Source: Bryobacteraceae bacterium
Lineage (GTDB): Bacteria > Acidobacteriota > Terriglobia > Bryobacterales > Bryobacteraceae
Length of the DNA: 64,000 nt
Assembly: GCA_026002855.1 (NCBI GenBank)
Contig: BPGD01000001.1
Location: forward strand, 558,001-622,000
Direction of reading: 5' to 3'
Part shown: positions 50,319 through 59,978 of the stretch, in pieces
Position numbering within the stretch: the first letter of the stretch is position 1
How the letters are laid out: every line of letters starts with the position of its first letter
Made by a program: the position numbers and the translations under genes
The notes under the pieces: model-generated
Database searches by the model: none
Told to the model about the DNA's origin: nothing
Seen by the model: only the letters and a program-made list of their open reading frames with translations

Positions 50319-52433
50319 ATGAACGCATGGAAGCGGCTGGCCGGCATGGCGGCACACCTGCGGCACGGCGGCAGGACGGGCGCACGACGCGCAGGGACCG
50401 CGCGTGGCGGCGACTTTTCGCAGACCCGGGCGATGATTGTCGCCGTGGCCGTGGCAGGCTTCGCCGCCATCGTCTTCATCCGTCTTGTGGGCGTCCAGGT
50501 GCTGCAACACAACATCTACGCCTTCCGCGCGGCGAATCAGTTTGAGAGGAAGCAGGACGTGGCGCCGCTGCGCGGCGAGATCCTGGCGCGGGACTCCTAT
50601 CCGCTCGCCATCAGCGTCCGCACGGAGACCGCCGTCGTCGATCCTCAGGAGATCCGGGATCCGGACTTCTTTGCCCAGGTCGTCGGGCAGGCGCTTGGGA
50701 AAGACCCCGGCGAAATCGCCGCCGAGCTGGTCCGCCGCAAGGCCGCCGGCGGCCCGTCCTCGCGCAACTTCGTCCTCGAGCGCCACCTGACGGAGGAGAA
50801 ACGGAACCGGCTGAAACTGCTCCAGCGCACCTTTCCCATTCACTTCAAGCCGGACCAGCGCCGCGAATACCCGGGCGGGAAGCTGGCCGCCCATGTCGTC
50901 GGCGCCATCAACGCCGAAGGCAACGGCAACGCGGGCATTGAGCAGAAGCTGAATGCGGAGCTGAGGGGCAAGGATGGCGAGATGCGCGTGCACGTGGGCG
51001 CGCGCGCCGAGCGCTATTCGAGCATCGTCATCGACCCGCCGATCCCCGGCGCGAACGTGACGCTCTCCATCGACCGCGTCATCCAGCATGACGCCGAGCG
51101 CTTCCTGGCGGAAGGCATCAGGGAATCGGGCGCGGAGAGCGGCACCGTCGTCGTCATGGATCCGCACGACGGCGCCATCCTCGCCCTCGCCAACGTCCCC
51201 ACGTTCGACCCGCGGCACGAGACGCCCTCGCCGGAGGAGGCCAAGGCGCGGCACACCAACATCGCCGTGCAGATCCCCTGCGAGCCCGGCTCGGTAATGA
51301 AGATGATCACCGTCACCATGGGCATCGACACCGGACTGTTCCGCCCGGACACGGTGATCTACTGCGAAAACGGCGCGTTTCCCCGTCCCGGCCGGCGCCC
51401 CATCCACGACGTGCACCGCTACGGAAACCTGGACGTCAGCGGCGTTCTCATCAAAAGCAGCAACATCGGCGTGGCAAAAATCAGCCTTGCCGCCGGTCCG
51501 GCGCGCCTTTATGAATATCTGAAAAAATTCGGGATTGGCGAAAAAACAGGCATCGAATTACCGGCCGAATCCCGCGGAATTCTCCGCCCCCAGGCCTGCC
51601 GTGACGCGCGCGACCGCAACTGCTGGACGCCCGCTTCGCACGAGTACATCGCCTTCGGCCATGAGGTGAGCGCCACCGCCGTGCAGCTGGCGCGCGCCGT
51701 GGCGGTGATCGCCAACGGCGGGCTGCTGGTGCGGCCGCATCTCGTGATCCGCAAGAGCCGCCCCCTTCCGGACGGCCGCGAGGAGCCGATTCCGGTGGAA
51801 ATCGAACCGCCAAAACGCGTTCTTCGGGCGGAAACCGCCTTTACCATCCGCCAGATCATGGAGCGGGTGGTGCTGGAGGGCACCGGAAAAGAGGCCGCCA
51901 TTCCCGGCTATTCGTCGGCCGGAAAAACCGGTTCCGCCGAGATTTTTGAAAATGGCCGCTGGCTGAACCGCCATAACTCCTCCTTCATCGGCTTTGCGCC
52001 CGTCGCGAATCCGCGCGTCGTCATCGTGGTCACGCTGAACCGGACGCCGAAGCTGGGCGGCGCCTCGGCCGCGCCGGTCTTCCGCAGGGTGGCCGAGACG
52101 GCGCTGCGCGTGCTCCAGGTGCCGATGGACCGCCCGGAGACGCTGCATGAGCCGGAACCGCCGAAGCCGGAACCGGCGCCGCCGACGCTGCTGGCAAGAA
52201 CCGGAGAAGAGCCGCCACATCCGGCTCCGGTATCGTCGGCGCCCGTGCTGTTGGGCCCGAAAGTCCCGGACTTCCGCGGCAAGCCTCTCGCGCTGGTGCT
52301 GCGGGAAGCCGCCGCGCTGGGCCTTCCGGTGGAAACGCTGGGCCGCGGACTGGCGCACGCGCAGTCTCCGCCGCCGGGCGCCGTCCTGCCGCCGGGGACG
52401 CCGGTTCAGGTCCGCTTCGGAGTGGGACCATGA
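50319..52433 (+). CDS. ftsI: Division-specific class B penicillin-binding protein with PASTA domain
   Basis: A 704-residue transpeptidase. Membrane anchor at about 38-58, dimerisation domain with RGEILARDSYPLAIS, and the transpeptidase domain with Ser325-x-x-Lys328 (CEPGSVMK), Ser380-Ser-Asn382 and Lys536-Thr-Gly538. The C-terminus has a Pro-rich linker and one PASTA domain (PKVPDFRGKPLALVLREAAALGL). It crosslinks septal peptidoglycan. The stop overlaps murE (ATGA). Confidence 0.94.
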   Translation: MNAWKRLAGMAAHLRHGGRTGARRAGTARGGDFSQTRAMIVAVAVAGFAAIVFIRLVGVQVLQHNIYAFRAANQFERKQDVAPLRGEILARDSYPLAISVRTETAVVDPQEIRDPDFFAQVVGQALGKDPGEIAAELVRRKAAGGPSSRNFVLERHLTEEKRNRLKLLQRTFPIHFKPDQRREYPGGKLAAHVVGAINAEGNGNAGIEQKLNAELRGKDGEMRVHVGARAERYSSIVIDPPIPGANVTLSIDRVIQHDAERFLAEGIRESGAESGTVVVMDPHDGAILALANVPTFDPRHETPSPEEAKARHTNIAVQIPCEPGSVMKMITVTMGIDTGLFRPDTVIYCENGAFPRPGRRPIHDVHRYGNLDVSGVLIKSSNIGVAKISLAAGPARLYEYLKKFGIGEKTGIELPAESRGILRPQACRDARDRNCWTPASHEYIAFGHEVSATAVQLARAVAVIANGGLLVRPHLVIRKSRPLPDGREEPIPVEIEPPKRVLRAETAFTIRQIMERVVLEGTGKEAAIPGYSSAGKTGSAEIFENGRWLNRHNSSFIGFAPVANPRVVIVVTLNRTPKLGGASAAPVFRRVAETALRVLQVPMDRPETLHEPEPPKPEPAPPTLLARTGEEPPHPAPVSSAPVLLGPKVPDFRGKPLALVLREAAALGLPVETLGRGLAHAQSPPPGAVLPPGTPVQVRFGVGP

Positions 52434-53926
52434 AGCTCGCCGCGCTCCTTGAAGACGTTCCGCTGCGGCGGCCGGCCGCGCCCGGCAGCGAGGCCCTCGA
52501 AATCGCCGGCCTCGACTATGACAGCCGCCGCATCCAGCCCGGCTGGCTCTTTTTCGCCTTCCCCGGCAGCCGCACCAGCGGAGCTCTGTTTGCGGAAGAC
52601 GCCGTGCGCCGCGGCGCCGCCGCGGTGGTGAGCGAACTGCCGGCCCCGGCGGACTTCCCCGTCCCGTGGATCGAAGTGGAACATGGCCGCCGGGCGCTGG
52701 CGCTGATGAGCCGCCGCTTCCACGGATATCCGGACGAACGGTTGCGCCTCACGGGAGTCACCGGCACCAATGGCAAGACGACCACGGTGTTCGCCATCGA
52801 CGCCATGTTGCGGCACGCGGGGCGCACGACGGGCATGGTTGGCACGGTGCTCTACCGGGTGGCCGGGCGGGAAATGGAGGCCGTGAACACGACGCCTGAG
52901 TCGCTGGATCTCGTGCGGCTGATGGGGGAGACGCTTGGCGCCGGCGGGTCGGATTTCGTCTTCGAGGTCTCCTCCCATGCGCTGGCGCTGGAGCGGGTCT
53001 ACGGTTTCCGGTTCCACACGGCCGTCTTCACCAACCTCACGCAGGACCATCTGGACTTCCACGGCTCGATGGAGGCGTACTTCGCCGCCAAGCACCGCCT
53101 GTTCGAAGGCGCCGGCGGACCGCCGCCCCGCTTTGCGATCGTGAATGCGGACGACCCCTGGTCGCAGCGCATCAAAACGGCCCCGTCTACGGTGCGCTGG
53201 ACATACGGAGCCGCAGAGAAAGCCGACTTCCGCGTCGTCCACGTAGATGCAGGCTTTCACGGGGTCCGTTTTGACGTCGAACATCCGCGCGGCCGCAGCC
53301 GCATCGAATCGCCGCTGTGCGGTCTGTTCAACGTCTCGAATCTGACGGCCGCCTTTGCGGCGGGCCTCGCGCTGGGGCTTGAGCCCGAGGCCGCTGCCGC
53401 CGGCCTGTCGGCCCTGCGCGCCGTGCCGGGCCGCTTCGAGCGCGTCGACCTGGGCCAGCCCTTCCTCGTCATCGTCGACTACGCCCACACCGAGGACGCG
53501 CTGCGCAATCTGATCCAGTCCGCCCGCGCTCTCGGCCCCCGCCGCATCATCACCGTGTTCGGCTGCGGCGGCGACCGCGACCGCCTCAAGCGCCCGCGCA
53601 TGGGCGAGGCGGCGGCCGCCCTGAGCGATCTCGTCATTGTAACGAGCGACAATCCGCGCAGCGAGAATCCGCTGGACATCATCAACGACATTCTGGTGGG
53701 CCTGCGCCGCCACGACACTCCGCACCGGGTGGAGGCGGACCGCGAGAAGGCCATCCGTCTCGCCCTCGAAGCGGCCTCCGCGGACGACATCGTCCTCATC
53801 GCCGGCAAGGGACACGAACCCTACCAGGTGCTTGCCGACCGCACCATTGCCTTTGACGACCGCGAGGTGGCGCGGCGGGTGCTGGAGAGTTTCGGCTACC
53901 GCGCCGCCGGGGAGCACGTACCATGA
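52430..53926 (+). CDS. murE: UDP-MurNAc-tripeptide synthetase
   Basis: A 498-residue Mur ligase. ATP site GVTGTNGKTTTVFAID (about 108-123), NLTQDHLDFHGSMEAYF, and the DNPR motif (TSDNPRSENP) that selects meso-diaminopimelate, so the peptidoglycan is of the meso-DAP type. Overlaps ftsI and murF by 4 nt each. Confidence 0.96.
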   Translation: MKLAALLEDVPLRRPAAPGSEALEIAGLDYDSRRIQPGWLFFAFPGSRTSGALFAEDAVRRGAAAVVSELPAPADFPVPWIEVEHGRRALALMSRRFHGYPDERLRLTGVTGTNGKTTTVFAIDAMLRHAGRTTGMVGTVLYRVAGREMEAVNTTPESLDLVRLMGETLGAGGSDFVFEVSSHALALERVYGFRFHTAVFTNLTQDHLDFHGSMEAYFAAKHRLFEGAGGPPPRFAIVNADDPWSQRIKTAPSTVRWTYGAAEKADFRVVHVDAGFHGVRFDVEHPRGRSRIESPLCGLFNVSNLTAAFAAGLALGLEPEAAAAGLSALRAVPGRFERVDLGQPFLVIVDYAHTEDALRNLIQSARALGPRRIITVFGCGGDRDRLKRPRMGEAAAALSDLVIVTSDNPRSENPLDIINDILVGLRRHDTPHRVEADREKAIRLALEAASADDIVLIAGKGHEPYQVLADRTIAFDDREVARRVLESFGYRAAGEHVP

Positions 53927-55239
53927 CAATCACGGTGGCCGGCCGCCGGTGCACATCGACGAGCGTGGACTCGCGCACGCTCCAGCCGGGTGCCGTCTTT
54001 GTCGCGCTGCGCGGGCCGAACCACGACGGGCACGACTATGTGGCGGCCGCGTTCGCCAAAGGCGCCGCGGCCGCGGTTGTCGAACGTCCCGTCGAAGGCT
54101 GCGGCCCGCTGGAGATTGTCCCTTCGGCGCTGGAGTGGCTTCAGCGCAGCGCCGCCCGGGTGCGGCAGGCGTGGCCCGGGCTCGCCGTTGGCATCACCGG
54201 CAGCGCCGGCAAGACGACGACGAAGGAGGCCGTCGCCGCCGTCCTCGCCACGCGCCTCCGGACCGGCAAGACGCTAGGCAATTACAACAATCACATCGGC
54301 GTTCCGCTCACCATCCTGAACCTGCCGGACGACGCCGAGGCCGCCGTCATCGAGATCGGCATGAACCACGCGGGCGAGATCCGGCAACTGGCCGCCATCG
54401 CACGGCCGCAGATCGGCGTGGTGACCAACGTGGGCACGGCGCACATCGAAAATCTCGGCTCGGTGGAGGCCATCGCCGCCGCCAAGCGCGAGCTGGTCGA
54501 ATCGCTTCCCGCCGACGGCATCGCCGTGCTCAACGGCGACGACGAGCGCGTCCGCGCAATGGCCGCACACGGTCCGGGCCGCACGGTTTTTTACGGTTCT
54601 TCCTCCTTTGTTCCTTCCGAGGCACCCCACGTCCGGGCCACGAAGGTCGGCTACCTCGCCGAGGGCGTCGGCTTCGAGGTCCCGGACGTGGGCTCTTTTT
54701 TCTGCCCCCTGCCCGGCCGCGCCGGGCTGATGGCCGCGCTGGCCGCGCTGGCGGTGGCGCGGGCTCTCGATTGGGATCTGCGAGAATTGAAGGAGACGGT
54801 TGCCCGCCTCACAACGGTTCCCATGCGGCTCGAGCGGGTGGAGCGGAACGGGATCGTCATCTGGAATGACTGTTACAACTCGAATCCGGAAGCGGCGATG
54901 ATGATGCTGGATCTGCTGGCGGAGACGCCCGCGCGCCGCCGCATCGCCGTGCTTGGGGAAATGCTGGAACTTGGCGGCTGGAGCGAACGGCTCCACCGCG
55001 AAGTGGGCCGGCACGCCGCCCGCCGCGTGGACCTGCTGGTGGGCGTGCAGGGCGCCGCGCGCCACCTGGTGGACGAGGCGGTGGCCGCGGGCCTGCCACA
55101 GGAAGCGGCGGCCTATTTTGACAACCCGCGCGAGGCCGGGCTTTTCGTCAGGCGCCTTGCCGCGGCCGGGGACGCGGTGCTGTTCAAGGGCTCGCGCGGC
55201 GTGCACATGGAACGGGCGATGGAGGCGTTTCTCGAATAG
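53923..55239 (+). CDS. murF: UDP-MurNAc-tripeptide:D-Ala-D-Ala ligase
   Basis: A 438-residue Mur ligase adding D-Ala-D-Ala. GITGSAGKTTTKEAVAAVL (ATP loop), GNYNNHIGVPLTIL, IEIGMNHAGEIRQLA and NDCYNSNPEAAMMML are MurF motifs. The N-terminal substrate domain starts TVAGRRCTSTSVDSR. The start overlaps murE; mraY follows after 2 nt. Confidence 0.96.
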   Translation: MTITVAGRRCTSTSVDSRTLQPGAVFVALRGPNHDGHDYVAAAFAKGAAAAVVERPVEGCGPLEIVPSALEWLQRSAARVRQAWPGLAVGITGSAGKTTTKEAVAAVLATRLRTGKTLGNYNNHIGVPLTILNLPDDAEAAVIEIGMNHAGEIRQLAAIARPQIGVVTNVGTAHIENLGSVEAIAAAKRELVESLPADGIAVLNGDDERVRAMAAHGPGRTVFYGSSSFVPSEAPHVRATKVGYLAEGVGFEVPDVGSFFCPLPGRAGLMAALAALAVARALDWDLRELKETVARLTTVPMRLERVERNGIVIWNDCYNSNPEAAMMMLDLLAETPARRRIAVLGEMLELGGWSERLHREVGRHAARRVDLLVGVQGAARHLVDEAVAAGLPQEAAAYFDNPREAGLFVRRLAAAGDAVLFKGSRGVHMERAMEAFLE

Positions 55240-55241
55240 CC

Positions 55242-56375
55242 ATGTTTTACTGGCTCTTTTACGAACTCCTGTTCCCGCACTTCTCGCCGTTCCGCGTCTT
55301 CGGCTACGTCACCTTCCGGACTTTCGCCGCCAGCCTTTGCGCGTTTCTCTTTGTGCTCGCGCTCGGCCCGTGGTTCATCCGCAAGATGCGCGAACTGGAA
55401 ATCGGACAGCCGATCCGAGAGGACGGCCCCGAAAGCCATCACCGCAAGGCGGGCACGCCCAGCATGGGCGGCGTGCTGATCGTCGCCGGCGCGCTGCTGC
55501 CCACGCTGCTGTTCACGCATCTTTCCAATCCTTATGTCTGGGTGGCGATGTTCGCCCTGCTCGGCTACGGCGCCATCGGCCTGGCCGACGACTGGCTGAA
55601 GGTGCGCCGCGGCAGGAACCTCGGGCTCACCGGCCGCCAGAAGATGGGGCTCCAGGTCTGCATGATGCTCGTGCTGGGAGCGTGGCTGCTGGAGCTGCAC
55701 CGCCGCGGCCTGTACAGCACGGCGATGAACGTTCCCTTCTTCAAGAACCTGCGTCCGGAGCTGCTCATTGATTCGCTGCTGGACAATCCCTGGACGTACC
55801 CGCTCGCCTTCCTGCCCTTCTTCCTGCTGCTGCTGTTCGTCATTGTCGGTTCGTCGAATGCGGTCAACCTGACCGACGGGCTCGACGGGCTGGCCGCCGG
55901 ATTGATGATCATCACCGGCGGCGCGATGACGGTGCTCTGTTATGTGAGCGGGCACGCCCAGTTCGCGCGCTATCTGGAGCTGGCTCGCCTGCCGGGCGCC
56001 AGCGAGCTCACCATCTTCTGCGCCTCACTCACCGGCGCCGTGCTCGGCTTTCTCTGGTACAACGCCCACCCGGCGGAGATCTTCATGGGTGATGTCGGCT
56101 CGCTCTCGCTCGGCGGCAGCCTCGGCGTGGTAGCGGTGCTCATCAAGCAGGAGCTGCTGCTGCTGTTCATCGGAGGCATTTACGTCATCGAGGCGCTGAG
56201 CGTCATGATCCAGGTGGTGAGTTACAAGACGCGCGGCAAACGCGTGTTCCTGATGTCGCCCCTGCACCATCACTTTGAAAAGCTCGGCTGGGACGAGACC
56301 AAGGTGGTGGTGCGGTTCTGGATCGCCGGGCTGGTGATGGCGCTGTTTGCGCTCACCACGCTGAAGCTGAGGTAG
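55242..56375 (+). CDS. mraY: Phospho-MurNAc-pentapeptide transferase
   Basis: A 377-residue integral membrane enzyme with about ten membrane helices forming lipid I. Motifs: ESHHRKAGTPSMGGVLI, ADDWLKVRRGRNLGLT, NAVNLTDGLDGLAAG and the catalytic/substrate region MSPLHHHFEKLGWDETKVV. Usual length. Lies 2 nt after murF and 2 nt before murD. Confidence 0.97.
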   Translation: MFYWLFYELLFPHFSPFRVFGYVTFRTFAASLCAFLFVLALGPWFIRKMRELEIGQPIREDGPESHHRKAGTPSMGGVLIVAGALLPTLLFTHLSNPYVWVAMFALLGYGAIGLADDWLKVRRGRNLGLTGRQKMGLQVCMMLVLGAWLLELHRRGLYSTAMNVPFFKNLRPELLIDSLLDNPWTYPLAFLPFFLLLLFVIVGSSNAVNLTDGLDGLAAGLMIITGGAMTVLCYVSGHAQFARYLELARLPGASELTIFCASLTGAVLGFLWYNAHPAEIFMGDVGSLSLGGSLGVVAVLIKQELLLLFIGGIYVIEALSVMIQVVSYKTRGKRVFLMSPLHHHFEKLGWDETKVVVRFWIAGLVMALFALTTLKLR

Positions 56376-56377
56376 TC

Positions 56378-57697
56378 ATGGACGTCCGCGGCAGACGCAT
56401 CACCGTGTTCGGCATGGCGGACTCCGGCATCGCCACCGCCGATCTGCTGCGCCGCCGCGGAGCGCTGGTCACCGCCTCCGACGTCAAGCCGCGCGAGGCG
56501 CTGCCCGCCTTCGACCATCCGTTCATTCCGCAGTCGCCGGCGGCGCTGGAACACTGCGACATCGCCGTGCTCAGCCCGGGCGTCCCGCCGGACCAGCCCA
56601 TCTTCGAGCAGGCCGCCGCCCGCGGCGTGCTCGTGGTGGGCGATGTCGAGGCGGCCTCCTGGTTTCTTCAGGGGCCGATCCTTGGGATCACCGGCACCAA
56701 CGGCAAGACCACGACCACCGCTCTGGCCGGGCACCTCCTGCGCGAGGCCGGCATTCCGTGCCAGCTGGGAGGCAACATCGGCCACCCCGTCGCCGCGATG
56801 GTGGAGACGTCGCGCCCGGACCAGTGGAACGTGCTCGAGCTCTCCAGCTTCCAGCTGGAGACCTCCCGCACGCTGCGCGTCCGCATTGCGGCCGTGCTCA
56901 ACATCACCCAGAACCACCTCGACCGCCACCATACGTTCGAGCGCTACGCCGCGGCCAAGGCCCGCATCCTGGCCTGTCAGCAGCCGGAAGATTTCGCCGT
57001 GCTGAATGCGGGGAACGCTGCCAGTGCGGCGCTGGCCTCCCAGGCGCGCGGCCAGGTGCGGTGGTTCAGCGCCAGCGGCCCCTGCGCGCGCGGCTTCTGG
57101 ATGCAGGGCGGCCGGCTTTTTGCCGATGGCACGCCGTTCATGGCGGCCGCGGAGATCCCGCTGCGCGGCCGGCACAATGTCGAAAATGTGCTCGCCGCGG
57201 CCTGCTGCGCCTGGCTGGCCGGCGCGCCGCTGGAAGCGATCCGCCGCGGCGTCGCCAGCTTTCAGGGCGTCGAGCACCGCATTGAGTTCGTGCGCGAGAT
57301 CTCGGGCGTGCAGTTTTACAACGACTCCAAGGCCACCAGCGTCGACGCCACGCGCAAGGCGCTTGAGTCGTTCGACTCGCCGCTCTGGGTGATCCTCGGA
57401 GGGAAGGACAAGGGCAGCGATTACCGCGAGCTGCGCCCGCTGCTGGCCGAACGCGCCCGCGCCGTCCTGCTGATCGGCGCCGCCGCTCCGATCATCGCCT
57501 CGCACCTTGAGGGCGCGGTGCGCCTGATTCCTTGCGGCGACCTGCGCACGGCCGTCGAAACCGCCTGGCGCGAGGCCCGGCCCGGCGACACCGTGCTGCT
57601 GGCCCCGGCCTGCGCCAGCTTCGACCAGTTCAGCGGATACGAAGAGCGGGGGCGTGTCTTCAAATCCATCGTCCATTCCCTGGAGCCGCGGTCATGA
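56378..57697 (+). CDS. murD: UDP-MurNAc-L-Ala:D-Glu ligase
   Basis: A 439-residue Mur ligase. GRRITVFGMADSGIATADLL Rossmann start, ATP loop GITGTNGKTTTTALAG, NITQNHLDRHHTFERYA, and NDSKATSVDATRKAL are diagnostic. Adds D-glutamate. Its stop overlaps the ftsW start (ATGA). Confidence 0.96.
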   Translation: MDVRGRRITVFGMADSGIATADLLRRRGALVTASDVKPREALPAFDHPFIPQSPAALEHCDIAVLSPGVPPDQPIFEQAAARGVLVVGDVEAASWFLQGPILGITGTNGKTTTTALAGHLLREAGIPCQLGGNIGHPVAAMVETSRPDQWNVLELSSFQLETSRTLRVRIAAVLNITQNHLDRHHTFERYAAAKARILACQQPEDFAVLNAGNAASAALASQARGQVRWFSASGPCARGFWMQGGRLFADGTPFMAAAEIPLRGRHNVENVLAAACCAWLAGAPLEAIRRGVASFQGVEHRIEFVREISGVQFYNDSKATSVDATRKALESFDSPLWVILGGKDKGSDYRELRPLLAERARAVLLIGAAAPIIASHLEGAVRLIPCGDLRTAVETAWREARPGDTVLLAPACASFDQFSGYEERGRVFKSIVHSLEPRS

Positions 57698-58848
57698 ACA
57701 CCGTACGGACGCACACAGACTGGTGGCTGCTGTGGACGACTCTCGTTCTCGTCGCCTTTGGCATCGTCATGGTCTACAGCGCCTCGGCCGTTTCTGCCGA
57801 GATCTACTTCCACAAGCCCTCCTGGACGTTCGCCCTGCGGCAGCTCGGCGCCGCCGTGCTGGGCCTCTCCGTCATGCTGTGGCTGAAGTATTCCGACTAC
57901 CGGCGGCTGCGCCACGGCGCCGCCGTGTGGGTGCCGTTCGTCATCGTTCTCGTCCTGCTCGCGGTCGCCATCGCCGTGGATCACCGAGCCCACCGCTGGA
58001 TCCGCTTCGCCGGCCTCGGACAGTTTCAGCCCAGCGAGCTGGCCAAGCCGGTCATCGTTCTCTATCTGGCCTGGTTCGTCTCATCCCGCGGGCGCGACAT
58101 CAACAGCCGCTTTTCGCTGGTGCCCACCGTGTTCGTCGTCGGCCTGACCACAGCGCTCATCGCATACGGAGACCTCGGCACCGCGCTTATCGTCCTCTCT
58201 CCGGCGCTCGCCGTGTACCTTGTCGCCGGCATCGACAAGCGCCACTTTCTCGTCGCGCTCGTGTGCGCCGGGCTGGTCTGCATCGGCTTTGTGGCGAAGA
58301 AGCCCTACCGTCTCATCCGCCTCACCGCGTGGTTTGGTCTCACCGAGGAGAAGATCCAGCAGTCGCCGGACCTGCGCTGGCTGGCCGTGCGCGTGGCCGC
58401 ATCGGGCGCTGCGCGCGACGCCGACTACCAGGTGCGCCAGTCGCTCATCGCCATCGGCCGGGGCGGCCTGACCGGCGTGGGCCTGGGCGGCTCCACCCAG
58501 AAGCTTGGATTCCTTCCCGAGGCCCACACGGATTTCATTTTCGGCGTCATCGGCGAGGAGACAGGCCTGGTGGGATGCACGCTGTTGCTGGCAGCCTACC
58601 TGATCATCTTCTGGCGGGGCTGGCGCGCCGCCATGCTTCTGGAAGAACCCTTTGGCCGGTATCTCGCGCTGGGGGCCACCACCGTCATCGTCACCCAGGC
58701 GCTGGCCAACATGCTTGTCGCGCTGGATGCGGCGCCCACCAAGGGTCTGCCGCTGCCGCTGGTCAGCTACGGCGGCAGCGCGCTGATCTGCACGCTCGTC
58801 ACCATGGGGCTGCTGATGAGCGTGGCCGACCGCGCCCCGTCACGCTAG
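57694..58848 (+). CDS. ftsW: Septal SEDS peptidoglycan polymerase FtsW
   Basis: A 384-residue membrane protein with about ten helices, partner of FtsI in septal glycan synthesis. FGIVMVYSASAV in the first helix, GLGQFQPSELAKPVIVLYLAWF, GGLTGVGLGGSTQKLGFLPEAHTDFIFGVIGEE and PTKGLPLPLVSYGGSAL are SEDS signatures. Start 57694 overlaps murD; the frame back to 57532 is rejected. Confidence 0.96.
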   Translation: MNTVRTHTDWWLLWTTLVLVAFGIVMVYSASAVSAEIYFHKPSWTFALRQLGAAVLGLSVMLWLKYSDYRRLRHGAAVWVPFVIVLVLLAVAIAVDHRAHRWIRFAGLGQFQPSELAKPVIVLYLAWFVSSRGRDINSRFSLVPTVFVVGLTTALIAYGDLGTALIVLSPALAVYLVAGIDKRHFLVALVCAGLVCIGFVAKKPYRLIRLTAWFGLTEEKIQQSPDLRWLAVRVAASGAARDADYQVRQSLIAIGRGGLTGVGLGGSTQKLGFLPEAHTDFIFGVIGEETGLVGCTLLLAAYLIIFWRGWRAAMLLEEPFGRYLALGATTVIVTQALANMLVALDAAPTKGLPLPLVSYGGSALICTLVTMGLLMSVADRAPSR

Positions 58849-58858
58849 GAGGTCCCGC

Positions 58859-59962
58859 GTGCTGTTCATCATGGCCGGCGGAGGCACGGGCGGGCACGTG
58901 GTGCCCGCGCTCGCCGTCGCCGGCGAGCTGCGCGCGCTGGGGCACGGCTGCCTCTTCATCGGCACGCGCACGGGCATCGAAAACCGGCTGGTGCCGCAGG
59001 CCGGCTTTCCGCTGGAGTGGATCGAGGCGGCCGGTTTCCAGCGCACCGGGCTGCGCGGCCGGACGCGGGCGCTGGCCGCGCTGCCGTCGGCCTTCTGGCG
59101 TTGCTTCCGGCTGATGCGGAGGCTGAGGCCCGCCGCGTTGTTTTCCATGGGCGGATACGCCGCGGCCGCGCCCGTGCTGGCGGCCGCCGCCTGCCGCGTT
59201 CCGGTGGTGGTGATGGAGCCCAACGCCATGCCCGGCCTCGTCAACCGGCGGCTGGCGCGGCTGGCCAGCCGCGCCCTGGTCAGCTTCGAAGAGGCGCTCG
59301 GCTGGTTTCCGCCCGGCCGCGCCGAACTTTGCGGACTGCCCGTTCGGCCTGCCTTCTTCGACATCCGCTGGCAGCCGCCCCGGAACGAGCTGCGGATTCT
59401 CGTCGTCGGCGGCAGCCGCGGCGCGCGCGCGCTGAACCGGGCCGTGCTCGAAAGTCTCCCCCATTTCCGCGCTGCGCCGTTCGCGGCCGACATCACCGTG
59501 CAGGCCGGCGAGGCCGAGGGTGCAGCCCTCGCGGGCGAGCTCGCCTCTTCCGGCGTTCCGGCGCGCGCGGTGGCGTTTCTCGAAGACATGCCTGCCGCCT
59601 ATGCGCGCTCGCATCTCGTCATCAGCCGCGCCGGCGCCGGCGCGGTGGCCGAACTCGCCGCCGCGGGCATGCCGTCGATCCTCGTTCCGTTTCCTTACGC
59701 GGCCGACAACCACCAGTTCCACAACGCCGAGGCCATGCGCCGCGCCGGCGCCGCCGTGCTGCTCGAAGAGCGCCGGCTCAGCGGGCGCTCGCTGTACGAG
59801 GAAGTGGCCCGGCTGGCGGCGCAGCCCGAGGAACTCGCGCGCATGAGCCGCGCCGCGCGCGCTCTCGCCCGGCCGGGGGCGGCGCGGCGCGCGGCGGAAA
59901 TCCTCATGGAACTCGCGCGGCGGCGCGCGGCTCCTTCATTGACAGGGGCGGTGCAGCCCTGA
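58859..59962 (+). CDS. murG: Lipid II synthase (GlcNAc transferase) MurG
   Basis: A 367-residue GT28 enzyme. MAGGGTGGHVVPALAVAGEL donor loop, GFQRTGLRG, FSMGGYAAAAPVLAAAACRVPVVVMEPN and SRAGAGAVAELAAAGMPSILVPFPYAADNHQ. It starts with GTG at 58859, which has AGGAGG at 58847-58852 upstream. Converts lipid I to lipid II. Confidence 0.96.
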   Translation: MLFIMAGGGTGGHVVPALAVAGELRALGHGCLFIGTRTGIENRLVPQAGFPLEWIEAAGFQRTGLRGRTRALAALPSAFWRCFRLMRRLRPAALFSMGGYAAAAPVLAAAACRVPVVVMEPNAMPGLVNRRLARLASRALVSFEEALGWFPPGRAELCGLPVRPAFFDIRWQPPRNELRILVVGGSRGARALNRAVLESLPHFRAAPFAADITVQAGEAEGAALAGELASSGVPARAVAFLEDMPAAYARSHLVISRAGAGAVAELAAAGMPSILVPFPYAADNHQFHNAEAMRRAGAAVLLEERRLSGRSLYEEVARLAAQPEELARMSRAARALARPGAARRAAEILMELARRRAAPSLTGAVQP

Positions 59963-59978
59963 ACAATAAAGAGGCAGA